A stretch of DNA of 64,000 nt, from assembly GCF_003003055.1 (NCBI RefSeq), contig NZ_PVTV01000015.1:222259-286258 (forward strand). The letters run 5' to 3'. Origin of the DNA: Jezberella montanilacus. GTDB lineage: Bacteria; Pseudomonadota; Gammaproteobacteria; Burkholderiales; Burkholderiaceae_B. Below are positions 51,784 to 60,255 of this stretch, piece by piece (the first letter of the stretch is position 1; each line of letters opens with the position of its first letter). Under the pieces are notes generated by a model, which saw nothing but the letters and a program-made list of their open reading frames with translations, had not been told where the DNA came from and made no database searches. The translations under genes and the position numbers were made by a program.

Positions 51784-53441
51784 AAACTTACATAACCTTG
51801 ATCAATAGTCCCGACACTCGGGTTCAAACTCAGCAGTGATACCGCGTTAAACATAGCCATCAGTGGGTCAATCTTTGCAAACCCCGCGGCTTGCTTGGTA
51901 ATCGAGACAGCATTGCCCTTGGGCTCAATCTTTGCATTACCCACGCACCAAGACATTAGGGGTTGTCCACCATGTACTAGTGCTCCTTCGGCCAACTTGC
52001 GTTCGGCCGTCTTAATGGCACCCGTCATTTTCCAGCCCTGCGAGATGCCGATAATTTTGTCCTCAGTGATCCCCACGTCATGCAAGGCCTCAATAATTCC
52101 ACCCAAACCGTGCGGATCAACGCCTATTCGGTCCAACAAACCAGAATGTTCAACTTGCGCCACGAGCTCAGCAACGTCTGTCACGTCATCGCCAATCTGT
52201 TTCACCAACGTTAAGTCACCGTCTTTTGCAAAGTCTTTAAACCGTGGTGCCTCAGCCTTTCGTCTTTCCATCACCGACGGGTGAGCCCAAGCATGCGTCC
52301 AGAGCATCCAACGATGCGCCTGTCTTTGTCGGCCGAGTACGGCAAGCCCCAACAGATCATCGAGACCACCGCCATCGATACCAATATCAATGACCTCGCA
52401 CTCATCGATCAGCGACTCAAGCGTGAGACCTGGCACTGACTGCACTTCCCAGAAATCAGCTCCCGCCCACCGATCTGAGCGCAGGTTCATGCCGATCTCG
52501 ACGTTCAGGTGCTTGGCAAGAAACCCACGCATGGATTCTTCGCCGTCGTTCTCAGCCTTCTTAAACTCACGTTCGAGAAACTCGCGATCAACTGAGAAGC
52601 CCATATTCGGGTTCACCATCGCAAAGTTTTCAGGCTTGCGGTGCTCACCCGAGGCAATCATGTCTTCAGGGAACTCGTAAATCACCGGTACAAAGCGCGG
52701 ATCAAAAATCTTGCCGTCGCGCACATCACGCGCATATTTCAGCTTCTGCCTGAAGACCCCGGCTGGAGGATCATCAGACTGAGTGGTGAGCCAGATCACA
52801 AAACCTTCAGGCCTTGAGGCTAAACCACCCGTTGCCTCTCGAAGCATATTTTCTGCATTCGCAACCTTTCCAAATAGCCAGGCCTCATCGATCAGCACCC
52901 CAACTGCTTTCTTGCCGCCGACCGTGTTCGAATCCGCAGCTACTACCTTCAGGCCACCACCCACTTCTCGATGCGTGATGGTCTTGATATGGGTCTGCAC
53001 ATGCATGAGCGCATCGAGCTCATCATCTTTCTGAACCATATCCCGCGACGGTGCAAAACTGTTATTCGCGATCTCAACCGTCGGTGCCAGAATGATGAAC
53101 TCAGCAGAGTTTCGCCAGTTCCGGATCAACGCCGTCAGCATGATGGCCGCCGCGATCGTCGACTTCGAATTCTTTTTAGGCAGGCAGACAAACCATTCTG
53201 TGATCAGCCTCCGCCCTGACTGGGCGTCGTAAGAGCCGAAGATCGAGGCCGCCAGATCAAACACCCAGGGCGCACACGCCTCGCCAATCGTCGGGCTATT
53301 CGGTGCATCAACAATCTGCAACTCTCGCATCACTGCTAGACCTGCCTCTGCCTCGGCTGGAAAGATCGGCGCCGGGATGATCGTTTTACCCGCGCGCAAC
53401 CTCGCCGCCCAGTCTGGGCATGCCGTACTGATCTCCTTCAA
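51780..53441 (-). CDS. Terminase large subunit
   Basis: A 553-residue protein. Walker A-like LPKKNSKSTIAAAI lies in the N-terminal ATPase domain and GVLIDEAW is Walker B. The nuclease domain follows with acidic residues in DIGIDGGGLDDLLG. The start appears to be TTG 53441. It packages DNA with the small subunit, and the adjacent HNH gene fits cos-type packaging. Confidence 0.88.
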   Translation of the reverse strand: MKEISTACPDWAARLRAGKTIIPAPIFPAEAEAGLAVMRELQIVDAPNSPTIGEACAPWVFDLAASIFGSYDAQSGRRLITEWFVCLPKKNSKSTIAAAIMLTALIRNWRNSAEFIILAPTVEIANNSFAPSRDMVQKDDELDALMHVQTHIKTITHREVGGGLKVVAADSNTVGGKKAVGVLIDEAWLFGKVANAENMLREATGGLASRPEGFVIWLTTQSDDPPAGVFRQKLKYARDVRDGKIFDPRFVPVIYEFPEDMIASGEHRKPENFAMVNPNMGFSVDREFLEREFKKAENDGEESMRGFLAKHLNVEIGMNLRSDRWAGADFWEVQSVPGLTLESLIDECEVIDIGIDGGGLDDLLGLAVLGRQRQAHRWMLWTHAWAHPSVMERRKAEAPRFKDFAKDGDLTLVKQIGDDVTDVAELVAQVEHSGLLDRIGVDPHGLGGIIEALHDVGITEDKIIGISQGWKMTGAIKTAERKLAEGALVHGGQPLMSWCVGNAKIEPKGNAVSITKQAAGFAKIDPLMAMFNAVSLLSLNPSVGTIDQGYVSL

Positions 53442-53771
53442 TTATTTGACCAAACGCAGCGGTGGTGCCGCCGCAGAAAACTTACCGACTCCGGCGCGCT
53501 TTGCCGAGTTGAGCCGCTCATCTTTCTTGCCACCCTCACCAAGCTTCTGATGCACAAAAGGCAAAAGTGCCTTGGCCGCATCCATCCTAAAGCGCGGATC
53601 CGCTAAATCGTCATTCATCACGTTGAGGAGAAACTGTTTGGGATCTTGATCGCCACCGGCAGTTGCCGCTTTCGACATTTCAGGTGGCGGCTTAGGCTTG
53701 CGCCCAGAGCCAGGGCGAGCGCCACCGGTGCCTGGCCGCGCACCGCCGCTCTTACCCTTCACCCCTGCCAT
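53442..53771 (-). CDS. Terminase small subunit
   Basis: A 109-residue protein with a basic, Gly/Arg/Pro-rich N terminus (KGKSGGARPGTGGARPGSGR), and a helical C-terminal part. Position before the large subunit supports the call. DNA recognition would be through the basic tail and helices. Confidence 0.75.
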   Translation of the reverse strand: MAGVKGKSGGARPGTGGARPGSGRKPKPPPEMSKAATAGGDQDPKQFLLNVMNDDLADPRFRMDAAKALLPFVHQKLGEGGKKDERLNSAKRAGVGKFSAAAPPLRLVK

Positions 53772-53881
53772 TTGATGATTTCTCTTTAAAACGGATTTTT
53801 TTCTACGAATGAGGGGTGTGTGGTTTACAGCAAAAGATCATTTTGAACTTTTACCTACCCCCTCCCGCCCTGTCTTTAAAC

Positions 53882-54190
53882 TTAGCCTGCGCGCCGCATT
53901 GAAGCCTCGCGCGCTGTTTTTATCTTGTGATCGTCTCGACAGATCCATTCTCTGTTTGAGTCGCTCTCGGCACCACCTTGCCACAGTGGGACTATGTGTT
54001 CCAGCTCATCGCCATATCTAACACGCCCTTGTCGCTGACACTCGGCACAGAGTCGTGGGTTAGCGCGTTCAAAGCGGTTCATGATCGCGTACAAACTGTT
54101 CCCAGCGATACGAGTAGTCGCCAAACCTCTTTTGGCTGATAACTTATCTGAAACCTTAAAGTTTGTCTTCAGTGTCTTCAAACGATACAA
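53882..54190 (-). CDS. HNH endonuclease
   Basis: A 102-residue protein ending with the HNH fold: CAECQRQGRVRYGDELEHIV, then PLWQGGAESDSNREWICRDD with the second Cys and DHK. Located upstream of the terminase genes, as in cos-phages, where HNH works with terminase at the cos site. TTG 54190 is the first in-frame start. Confidence 0.82.
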   Translation of the reverse strand: MYRLKTLKTNFKVSDKLSAKRGLATTRIAGNSLYAIMNRFERANPRLCAECQRQGRVRYGDELEHIVPLWQGGAESDSNREWICRDDHKIKTAREASMRRAG

Positions 54191-54560
54191 CCCGAACTAA
54201 AAGCAAGAGTCCCGTTCATAATGGTTGGTATTGCGCTCCAAATTACAGTCGTAAAAAAACCCGCAGATTTTTATAGTTTGCGGGTTGAGTGCATTTGCTA
54301 TGGACGAAATCCGTCACACGTTTGAATTGTTGCATATATTGAGGAGAAATGTAAAGTAAGTTAAAAAGGTCGCTCCCTTAGCCTCATTTAATGCACGGTG
54401 TAAGGTTGCACATATCTGCTTACGATTGATGCCCGAAATCATTTTTCGCAAATAAGTCCCTTTGACGCTCACGGACTGACTTCATACGATGGAGGTCTTT
54501 CAATAATAAGAATAGCCGTCTAAACTCAAACATCGATTACACAAACATCGGAAAAGACAT
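54191..54560. other. Non-coding region around the cargo pair
   Basis: About 370 bases with no convincing gene. It contains the terminator at 54253-54286 and the likely promoter of the + strand cargo pair. It may also hold the packaging site next to the HNH gene. Confidence 0.4.
54253..54286 (-). terminator. Terminator between cargo pair and HNH gene
   Basis: AACCCGCA (54258-54265 on +) pairs with TGCGGGTT (54279-54286) around 13 bases; on the - strand a run of U follows. It should stop - strand transcription from the early region before the HNH gene, or serve late control. Confidence 0.7.
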
Positions 54561-54803
54561 ATGCGCATCACTGCAATCATTGCGTCAGGACTAGTCGTTT
54601 TGCTGGCGCTAATATGGGTGCTTCAAAAACCAGACTACGACTCGGCTGTCGCATTTGCAGCAGCACTGGCTGTCCTATTTTCGTCCTTCCTTCTTAAACG
54701 TAATCGCAAAGAAACTGCCCACTCACAAACCGTGTCGGACTCCTCCGTTGGCGTGCAGGCTGGCCGGGATGTCAACATTCGCGATATCAATAGAGTGAAA
54801 TGA
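54561..54803 (+). CDS. Small two-helix membrane protein with AGRDVNI tail
   Basis: An 80-residue protein with two membrane segments (ITAIIASGLVVLLALIWVL and SAVAFAAALAVLFSSFLL), then a polar tail containing VGVQAGRDVNIRDINRVK. The tail shares the QAGRD-x-NI motif with the N terminus of the next gene, which starts 3 bases after its stop, so the two are one operon. The function is unknown; the shared motif suggests an interaction between the two proteins. It sits on the strand opposite to its phage neighbours, a mark of cargo. Confidence 0.65.
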   Translation: MRITAIIASGLVVLLALIWVLQKPDYDSAVAFAAALAVLFSSFLLKRNRKETAHSQTVSDSSVGVQAGRDVNIRDINRVK

Positions 54804-54806
54804 ATT

Positions 54807-55661
54807 ATGCTGGGTGATAAACAGGTACAAAGTACAGAGGGAGGATCGGCAGCTATACAGGCTGGACGCGATATTAATATTCAGGGACTCTCATTCAGTG
54901 AGGTTCAAGAGCTTTGCCTCATGCTACTCCGCGACAACTTCCCCAAGCTTAAAGAGGAAGCTAGGCGCACTGCTGAAGAACATGTGCGGTTATTTGCAAA
55001 CGGGCTCGAACAGCGGCTGGCAAATGATGCGGCGTCAATTGCCCTTGAGAAATTCAAAGATCCTGATGTACAGGCCGCAATCAACGATGCGGTACTAGCC
55101 AGTGCAAGAAAAGGAGCTGCTGCAAATCCTAATATACTCGCTACACTGATTTCAGAGCGTGTTGCACCAATAAGTAGCGACTTCAAGGACATCGTTCTTT
55201 CAGAGGCTGTGCAAGTTGTTCCCAAGCTTACCGCTCAACAGATCGCATTGCTTTCGTTCGTTCACGCGGTTCGCTCGATAGTCTGCCAGGGTCTGACGTC
55301 TGCAGCGGGATTGGAACCCTTTGGTCAAATTGCCTTAGTGTTTTGCACTCCGGCGTTTGGGATATCAGAGTCGCAGAAGCAACACTTACAGTACTCGGGC
55401 ACGGCATCTGTTAACAACTTACTTGGTGGTGACATATTCGCACAGCAGTCCGAGGAGTACAAGTACCTTGGACTAGAAGAGGGTTCAGCAGCCTTCCAGG
55501 CCGAACTGAAAAATACCGCGCCAACATACTTTAATCTGCTTGAGCAGTTCAACAAAGACCGTCTGCATGCTATTAACCTCACCAGCGTTGGACAGGCCAT
55601 TGCCATAGCCAACATCTCCAATTTCATCGGGAAATTGGACTATGGGATTTGGTTAAAGTAA
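54807..55661 (+). CDS. LPO_1073/Vpar_1526-family protein
   Basis: A 284-residue soluble protein. The N terminus GGSAAIQAGRDINIQGLSFS, then LMLLRDNFPKLKEEA, is the signature of the LPO_1073/Vpar_1526 family, whose function is not known. The rest is mostly helical with a conserved-looking LTAQQIALLSFVHAVRSI segment and ends in NISNFIGKLDYGIWLK. The membrane partner upstream carries a matching AGRDVNI motif. Likely a phage-encoded host-interaction or exclusion module. Confidence 0.7.
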   Translation: MLGDKQVQSTEGGSAAIQAGRDINIQGLSFSEVQELCLMLLRDNFPKLKEEARRTAEEHVRLFANGLEQRLANDAASIALEKFKDPDVQAAINDAVLASARKGAAANPNILATLISERVAPISSDFKDIVLSEAVQVVPKLTAQQIALLSFVHAVRSIVCQGLTSAAGLEPFGQIALVFCTPAFGISESQKQHLQYSGTASVNNLLGGDIFAQQSEEYKYLGLEEGSAAFQAELKNTAPTYFNLLEQFNKDRLHAINLTSVGQAIAIANISNFIGKLDYGIWLK

Positions 55662-55794
55662 GTTTCACAATTTGCAAATTGACTGAAGTTGACTTCTGCC
55701 TCATACGTAATTGACGACGCATCGGTAAACGAAAAGGGCAGTTCCATAAAATTCGAGGTTCATTATTGAATCAGCATTAACTGATCTGAGTGCT

Positions 55795-56220
55795 TTACGC
55801 ATTCGTATTACATATTACAAGACCTTGCTTAACTAGCAATGGCATGATGATCTGCTTAGCCTCAAGGTATAGCGTATGCGTGGCCTCGGGAGTCAGTCTA
55901 GGATTTCTGAACACGGCACGACCAGCATAACGATTAGCAGCATGAATCCCTACAGCAGACTTATGCGTCGCACTCAGCGTGTCAATGCAAGCGTCAACCT
56001 GTCTTGCCTGCTCAGCCTCAATCCTCGCATCAATTTCGTCCGCATCATCATAGACATCACTTGACTCTGAGCCTCGAGCGTAAATGGACGCTCTGGGTGC
56101 ATCGAGGGGTGGACGGTAACGCATCGTCCATGCGTACCAAACCTGCAAAAGTTCTTCGACTTGTGCTGATTGTTTCTCTTTCTCTGTCATTGGCATTTCA
56201 CTTCGCGGACTTGTGCTCAC
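55795..56220 (-). CDS. Putative phage late-gene regulator (Q-like position)
   Basis: A 141-residue protein. A predicted helical C-terminal part with DACIDTLSATHKSAVGIHAA and RNPRLTPEATHTLYLEAKQI looks like a sigma-70 region 4-type DNA-binding fold. It follows RusA at the end of the replication operon, where lambda-like phages place their antiterminator or late activator. Start is GTG 56220 with GGAG 6 bases upstream; it overlaps the RusA stop by 4 bases. Confidence 0.55.
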   Translation of the reverse strand: MSTSPRSEMPMTEKEKQSAQVEELLQVWYAWTMRYRPPLDAPRASIYARGSESSDVYDDADEIDARIEAEQARQVDACIDTLSATHKSAVGIHAANRYAGRAVFRNPRLTPEATHTLYLEAKQIIMPLLVKQGLVICNTNA

Positions 56221-56579
56221 TCTTTCTCCGGCGCTACGAACTCACTGATAAAAACGCGGCACAGACCGCTCTTAACAACTGGCATCCAGGTCCCTGACCA
56301 TTCCTTGAACAAACTGTCATCCTCAATGCACTGCGCGTGTGTCAGACTGTCCCAAATTGCTTTGAAGGCGAAGTTATCGCCGTCGCGTCGCCGCTTGTCT
56401 GGTGGGTAGAGCCAAACCGCGTAGGTCAGGAAGCCTTCGGGAGCCTTGAGCTTGTGCTGCCGCACGTAAGTAGCCACATGCTTCCGATACTCCAGACCTC
56501 GCTCGTTGATGTAGACCCTTCCCTTTCCCCTGCGCCAGTAGGTGTTCAGACTTGGTGGAAAAGGCAGCTCAAGAACCAT
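56217..56579 (-). CDS. RusA-family Holliday junction resolvase
   Basis: A 120-residue protein with the RusA pattern: LELPFPPSLNTYWRRGKGR, then DGDNFAFKAIWDSLTHAQCI and DDSLFKEW; the Asp residues of DGDN and EDD are the catalytic metal ligands. ATG 56579 overlaps the stop of the preceding small gene (TGATG). It resolves branched DNA during replication or recombination. Confidence 0.85.
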   Translation of the reverse strand: MVLELPFPPSLNTYWRRGKGRVYINERGLEYRKHVATYVRQHKLKAPEGFLTYAVWLYPPDKRRRDGDNFAFKAIWDSLTHAQCIEDDSLFKEWSGTWMPVVKSGLCRVFISEFVAPEKE

Positions 56580-56749
56580 CACGCCCTAAGTGCCTTCAAC
56601 AATTCGTCTCTATTCACCTTGTGATACCTCTGCAAATAATCGAGCGCACCTTCTTGCCTTACACGGCTCGGCCTGAACGACCGGATAAAGGCAATTCGAC
56701 ACTTTTCACACTCACGTAGGTAGTAAACGCAACCGTGCTTGTGCGTCAT
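56579..56749 (-). CDS. Small hypothetical protein with a cysteine motif
   Basis: A 56-residue protein (MTHKHGCVYYLRECEKCRIA, then FIRSFRPSRVRQEGALDYL). It has Cys residues in CEKC and earlier, possibly a zinc site. The coupling of its stop to the RusA start and of its ATG to the preceding tiny ORF supports its being real despite the short length. Confidence 0.6.
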   Translation of the reverse strand: MTHKHGCVYYLRECEKCRIAFIRSFRPSRVRQEGALDYLQRYHKVNRDELLKALRA

Positions 56750-56823
56750 TGCAAGTAGATCCCTGTCAGCATAAAAACCACAAAGCTCAGCAAGATAAAC
56801 AAGTAAAGGTTTTTAAAATTCAT
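56746..56823 (-). CDS. Very short membrane peptide
   Basis: A 25-residue, almost entirely hydrophobic peptide (MNFKNLYLFILLSFVVFMLT, then GIYLQ). Its ATG overlaps the stop of the preceding gene (ATGA) and its stop overlaps the ATG of the next (ATGA). The tight coupling makes expression plausible. Confidence 0.45.
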   Translation of the reverse strand: MNFKNLYLFILLSFVVFMLTGIYLQ

Positions 56824-57287
56824 GCGGCCTTCCTTTCGCCTAAGGCGGTTTGATAGCACTCGATTTGCACGAGGCTTAGCCTTTCCCCCTGCTCATGCGC
56901 AGCTTTGAGTCGCTTCGCCCAACGAAGATTGTCGAGTTCTGCCTGTGCCTCTTTAGAAAAACGCAGGGCCTCGCTTGCGATCTTGCGCAGCTGCTCAGCG
57001 ACCAACGACTCCTCGGCCCTAGGAGATGGCAACAACACGTGCGAAACAGTCGGTGCCTGTCGGCAGACCGCACGAAACTCCTGGGCTGTCGGCGGCTTGC
57101 TGTCAGGCAGGTTGGCAAGGCCGAAGGCAATGGCCTGAGGGCGATCGACAAAGCCCTTGAGGCACTCTGCCCAGTCGGCTTTCACCTTCGCGATTGGCAT
57201 GCCTTCCCAGCGTCCGAGAAAGTCACGCCCAAAGGCAATGCTCAGGCGATCAAAAATTGCGTCAACCCACTTTGCTGGCAAGCTCAT
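56820..57287 (-). CDS. Phage replication protein P-like
   Basis: A 155-residue protein. WVDAIFDRLSIAFGRDFLGR, DWAECLKGFVDRPQAIAFGL and PPTAQEFRAVCR match the lambda P-type helicase-loader region. It directly follows the O-like gene and overlaps it by 4 bases, which confirms the O/P order. Confidence 0.72.
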   Translation of the reverse strand: MSLPAKWVDAIFDRLSIAFGRDFLGRWEGMPIAKVKADWAECLKGFVDRPQAIAFGLANLPDSKPPTAQEFRAVCRQAPTVSHVLLPSPRAEESLVAEQLRKIASEALRFSKEAQAELDNLRWAKRLKAAHEQGERLSLVQIECYQTALGERKAA

Positions 57288-58168
57288 GCGATTCTCGCCA
57301 GATGGTTTTGCAATGGAGTGATGTCGATGACATTGCTGTGAACCACCGCGCGAGTGCCGATTGCCTCTTCGTACCTGAGCCTGGCAGAGCGTTGGTAATT
57401 CGTTTCCGTGACTACTGCAGGGCTTGCCCTCGCTCTCTGAGCCACGGCCTGCGCCTCTTGCATTTGCCCGTCAACAACGGCAACGATGTAGGCAAAGCTT
57501 GCCTTCCCTCGCGCCTTTGCTGCCCTTGCCGCGTCGATGAACATGCCGACGTCTGCACCGGCCTCAAGCAAGGTCTTTAGCTTTGGATTTGACGGGCTCA
57601 CGGCACCGATGCCTTCGCCTTTGAGGGCAAGGCAGACGATTGCGGTTTGCGAGGGTCGCGGTATTTTTTCTGTGCCCCCCTCTTCCGCAGGCAGCGAGCC
57701 CTGAATCGGTGAATCCGGAATCAGTGAATCCTCAATCAATGAATCAGGAATCAATGAATCATGAATCAATGAATCAGAGCGTGTTGGCACCTGCTTTTCA
57801 CCGGCTGATAACGGTGATTTAACCGTTAAATCTTTAACGTCATGATATTTAGGATATTTTTTTGACTTCTCCGTGTGGTGAGGACACTGATGCTTTTCAA
57901 AGTTGATGACCTGAAGGTAACCAACACCGTTAACCACATACCTGTGGATGAAACCTAGTCGTTGCAGCACCGTTAGATAACCGTTAACGTCCAGATTTTC
58001 ACGGTACGGAAACAACTCGGCCTTAATGCGTAACGGCCGGTCTTCTAGAATCCCTTCTTTGTCGGCCAGGCACCACAACCCTGCAAAGGTCAGACTGACC
58101 ATCGGATCTTCGGTGCCTAGCAGCTCGTTAGTAAAGAAACTGGGTTTTATATTGCGCGCCCTTGCCAT
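57284..58168 (-). CDS. Phage replication initiator O-like, contains iterons
   Basis: A 294-residue protein. The N-terminal winged-helix-like region is RNIKPSFFTNELLGTEDPMV to LQVINFEKHQCPHH. The centre has repeating pentapeptides (DSLIP, DSLIE, DSLIP, DSPIQ) encoded by 15-bp DNA repeats. The C-terminal half would bind P. Lambda O has the same origin-in-gene plan. Confidence 0.78.
   Translation of the reverse strand: MARARNIKPSFFTNELLGTEDPMVSLTFAGLWCLADKEGILEDRPLRIKAELFPYRENLDVNGYLTVLQRLGFIHRYVVNGVGYLQVINFEKHQCPHHTEKSKKYPKYHDVKDLTVKSPLSAGEKQVPTRSDSLIHDSLIPDSLIEDSLIPDSPIQGSLPAEEGGTEKIPRPSQTAIVCLALKGEGIGAVSPSNPKLKTLLEAGADVGMFIDAARAAKARGKASFAYIVAVVDGQMQEAQAVAQRARASPAVVTETNYQRSARLRYEEAIGTRAVVHSNVIDITPLQNHLARIA
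57702..57775. other. Probable phage replication origin (15-bp iterons)
   Basis: TGAATC recurs with 15-bp period at 57710, 57725, 57740, 57755 and 57770, most units having the form TGAATC-nnn-AATCA-n. The repeats fall inside the O-like gene, and an AT-rich stretch (about 57800-57860) lies beside them, as in lambda ori. Confidence 0.75.
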
Positions 58169-58207
58169 ATCAATATGCTCCTACGTCAGGCCAAGGTTTT
58201 GTTGTGC

Positions 58208-58738
58208 TCAAGCTAAAGCGGGCTGGCCCAGCCTGGACGTAGCCAGAACATTTCGGCGAAGGTTCGACAAGGCACGCATTTCTTCATCAATCTGCGCGAC
58301 GATCTGATCAGAGGCGGTGGCGCTGATCACCTCATCTTTAATCGCGTCAATCAGAAGACCTGACAACTTGCCCCAAAGCGCGGTGAGCTCCATGCTCTTA
58401 GTGCATAGGCCAAAGATCTCGGTCTCCGGCTCTGCCTCATCATCAGCGCCATCCACTTCAACAGAAACCAGACCATGCCCTGACGCTAGCGCCTTAATCC
58501 AGTCTGTTGCGTCCTCTCTGTTCTTTTCCTCCATCCATTCAGTCAGCAAGTCTGCAATTTCGACACTAACCGACTCACCTTCAAGCCCTCGCAACTTTGC
58601 GCGCAGCGTCTCTTTGTGCATCGTGCGACCACGACGATTTTGTAAAAATTGAGCGGCATCGGCCACACCACCAACTGTATTGCGCACGCTTGTGTAAAGA
58701 ACGTCGCGCCAGTCAGTTTTTTCGTATCGGCAAGTCAT
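58208..58738 (-). CDS. Phage regulatory protein CII
   Basis: A 176-residue protein with VRNTVGGVADAAQFLQNRRG, an HTH-like block matching the CII/CP76 family, followed by a helical C-terminal part. It lies between cro and the replication genes, the standard CII place. Confidence 0.75.
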   Translation of the reverse strand: MTCRYEKTDWRDVLYTSVRNTVGGVADAAQFLQNRRGRTMHKETLRAKLRGLEGESVSVEIADLLTEWMEEKNREDATDWIKALASGHGLVSVEVDGADDEAEPETEIFGLCTKSMELTALWGKLSGLLIDAIKDEVISATASDQIVAQIDEEMRALSNLRRNVLATSRLGQPALA

Positions 58739-59002
58739 TTTTGTTTCCTTGTTGGTAGGGTTGAATAAGGGTTTTCCGATGTAGTGTTTAGCCGTATATT
58801 TAGTGCTTGAGCAGTGACGCAGAAAACGTGTCAGCGCTCTTCTGTAATTGCACGTGATCGGAGTTCACGACTTACACAATCGGGTCTTAGGGATTGATCT
58901 TTGGCTCAGAACAACAAGCGGTTTGCGAAGTAAGTGGTTAGTCCTGAGGTAAGCGAATTGAAAAACATGTCTTTAACGAACGATGGTGTGGTGCACAGTG
59001 TG
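58739..59002. other. Non-coding stretch between cII and cro
   Basis: About 264 bases with no gene I can support. It may contain the CII-activated promoter and a terminator. Confidence 0.35.
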
Positions 59003-59263
59003 TTAACCACGCCTGTGCTTAGTGAGCTCTGGCCAGATCAGGAAGAAATCATCGGGGCGCAGTTCACTGCGCGTGACCTCACCCTTTGTGACTTGCTCAA
59101 GACCGGCACAGTTTTCAGGAGACGGTCGGCGGCCTTGGTAAGCCTTTCGCCACTGACGGATCTGGGCGTTACTTTTGACGTCATAACCCAGCGCAACCAA
59201 CGCTTGCCTTAATTCGGAGACAGAAGGAGCCCCGTTAGAAGAAAGATATTTGTTCAAGTCCAT
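59003..59263 (-). CDS. Cro-like repressor (YdaS-type)
   Basis: An 86-residue HTH protein. APSVSELRQALVALGYDVKS then PSPENCAGLEQVTKGEVTR and ELRPDDFFLIWPEL are typical of phage Cro/YdaS proteins. It is divergent from the repressor, and the 73-base gap holds two operator-like repeats. Confidence 0.85.
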   Translation of the reverse strand: MDLNKYLSSNGAPSVSELRQALVALGYDVKSNAQIRQWRKAYQGRRPSPENCAGLEQVTKGEVTRSELRPDDFFLIWPELTKHRRG

Positions 59264-59274
59264 CTTTTTATTTT

Positions 59275-59313
59275 AATAGCTTTTGCTACTACTATGCAAG
59301 AGCTTTTGCTACT
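59275..59313. promoter_or_regulatory. Right operator region (two half-site pairs)
   Basis: Two copies of a TAGC/AGC-TTTT-GCTACT inverted repeat: 59275-59290 (AATAGC TTTT GCTACT) and 59299-59313 (AGAGC TTTT GCTACT), about 23 bases apart. They lie between the divergent cro-like and repressor genes. They match the operators before the recombination operon. Confidence 0.75.
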
Positions 59314-59336
59314 ACATCAAATGTTACGGTTTGTAA

Positions 59337-59759
59337 ATGAACGAAATCAACATGACTGAATATCGAATTCAGCGCCTGAAAGATGCTATCGACCATATTT
59401 CCAAGGGAAATAAGTCTGACTTCGGGCGCAAGCTCGATATGAGAGATGGTGCCTTTATTCGGCAGATGCTTGCCGGGACACGTCCAATCACCGAGAAAAC
59501 GATTCGTTCAATCGAAGCCTTTCACGGGATGGAGGATTGGTTTGCACCGCCTTCTAAACAAAAGCAGAAAGTCAGTGCGACCAACAAAAATGCTCAGGAA
59601 GCAGGCACAGATTGGCCTTTCAAACGACTGTCGTTAGAACGCCTGTCGCAACTGGATAAGGACTGTTTAAAGGTAGTCGAAAATCGCCTGATAGACCTCG
59701 TTGATGTTTTGCTAGGCGATCAGTCCAGCCAGAGTGCTGCGTCAAAGTCATCCAAGTAA
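59337..59759 (+). CDS. CI-like repressor without protease domain
   Basis: A 140-residue protein with an HTH-like N terminus (ISKGNKSDFGRKLDMRDGAF, then IRQMLAGTRPITEKTI). The rest is a short helical region (RLSLERLSQLDKDCLKVVE). It lacks the LexA/S24 self-cleaving domain, so lysogeny is probably not released by RecA-stimulated cleavage. Confidence 0.78.
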   Translation: MNEINMTEYRIQRLKDAIDHISKGNKSDFGRKLDMRDGAFIRQMLAGTRPITEKTIRSIEAFHGMEDWFAPPSKQKQKVSATNKNAQEAGTDWPFKRLSLERLSQLDKDCLKVVENRLIDLVDVLLGDQSSQSAASKSSK

Positions 59760-59844
59760 CTTTTAAAAATAATGTTGAGTCGTGCGGCCACAATCACGTG
59801 GCACGCACTGACTAAGCTTACTTGTCAGAGCGGCCTGAGCGCAC

Positions 59845-60255
59845 TCAGGCTTTCGCCGCACGGTAGGCCGCCTGAACGGCCGGCACTAGCGAGGCGTGCA
59901 AAGTTCCCAGATTGGGTATCTGCCCCTGAGGTGCTGCGGGTGGTACCGAGAACCAGTCCGTGTTGTACGGCAGATCAATCGTTTGCTTCAAATTTAACTT
60001 GGTGTCGTAGCTCAACCCGGCTGTTTGATAAGCCGTCGGATTACGTTCACGCAAAATCGAAAACTCACCACTATAAAGAGTGGTGGTCCGCTGGCTCGTA
60101 CCGTACGCAACGTTCACGTGAAACTGTGGCGCCTCGTCATCAAATACTTTGAGAATAAGTGCAGGTCGTGGCTTTGGTCGAGGATTGATATTGTCAGGAA
60201 AATGGCACCATACGATTTCACCGGCCGTTGGTTCTGGCCACCAAGCCACCGTCAT
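59845..60255 (-). CDS. PemK/MazF-like toxin
   Basis: A 136-residue protein with GEIVWCHFPDNINPRPKPRP and ALILKV, the PemK/MazF fold core. Its ATG 60255 overlaps the antitoxin stop by 4 bases (ATGA). A decayed copy of the locus lies at 18531-18858. Confidence 0.8.
   Translation of the reverse strand: MTVAWWPEPTAGEIVWCHFPDNINPRPKPRPALILKVFDDEAPQFHVNVAYGTSQRTTTLYSGEFSILRERNPTAYQTAGLSYDTKLNLKQTIDLPYNTDWFSVPPAAPQGQIPNLGTLHASLVPAVQAAYRAAKA

Noticed and set aside
57702..57775. Short tandem repeats as a CRISPR array
   Set aside because: The 15-bp period without spacers and location inside a gene show iterons, not CRISPR.
58934..59212. + strand frame opposite cro
   Set aside because: Shadow of the cro-like gene.
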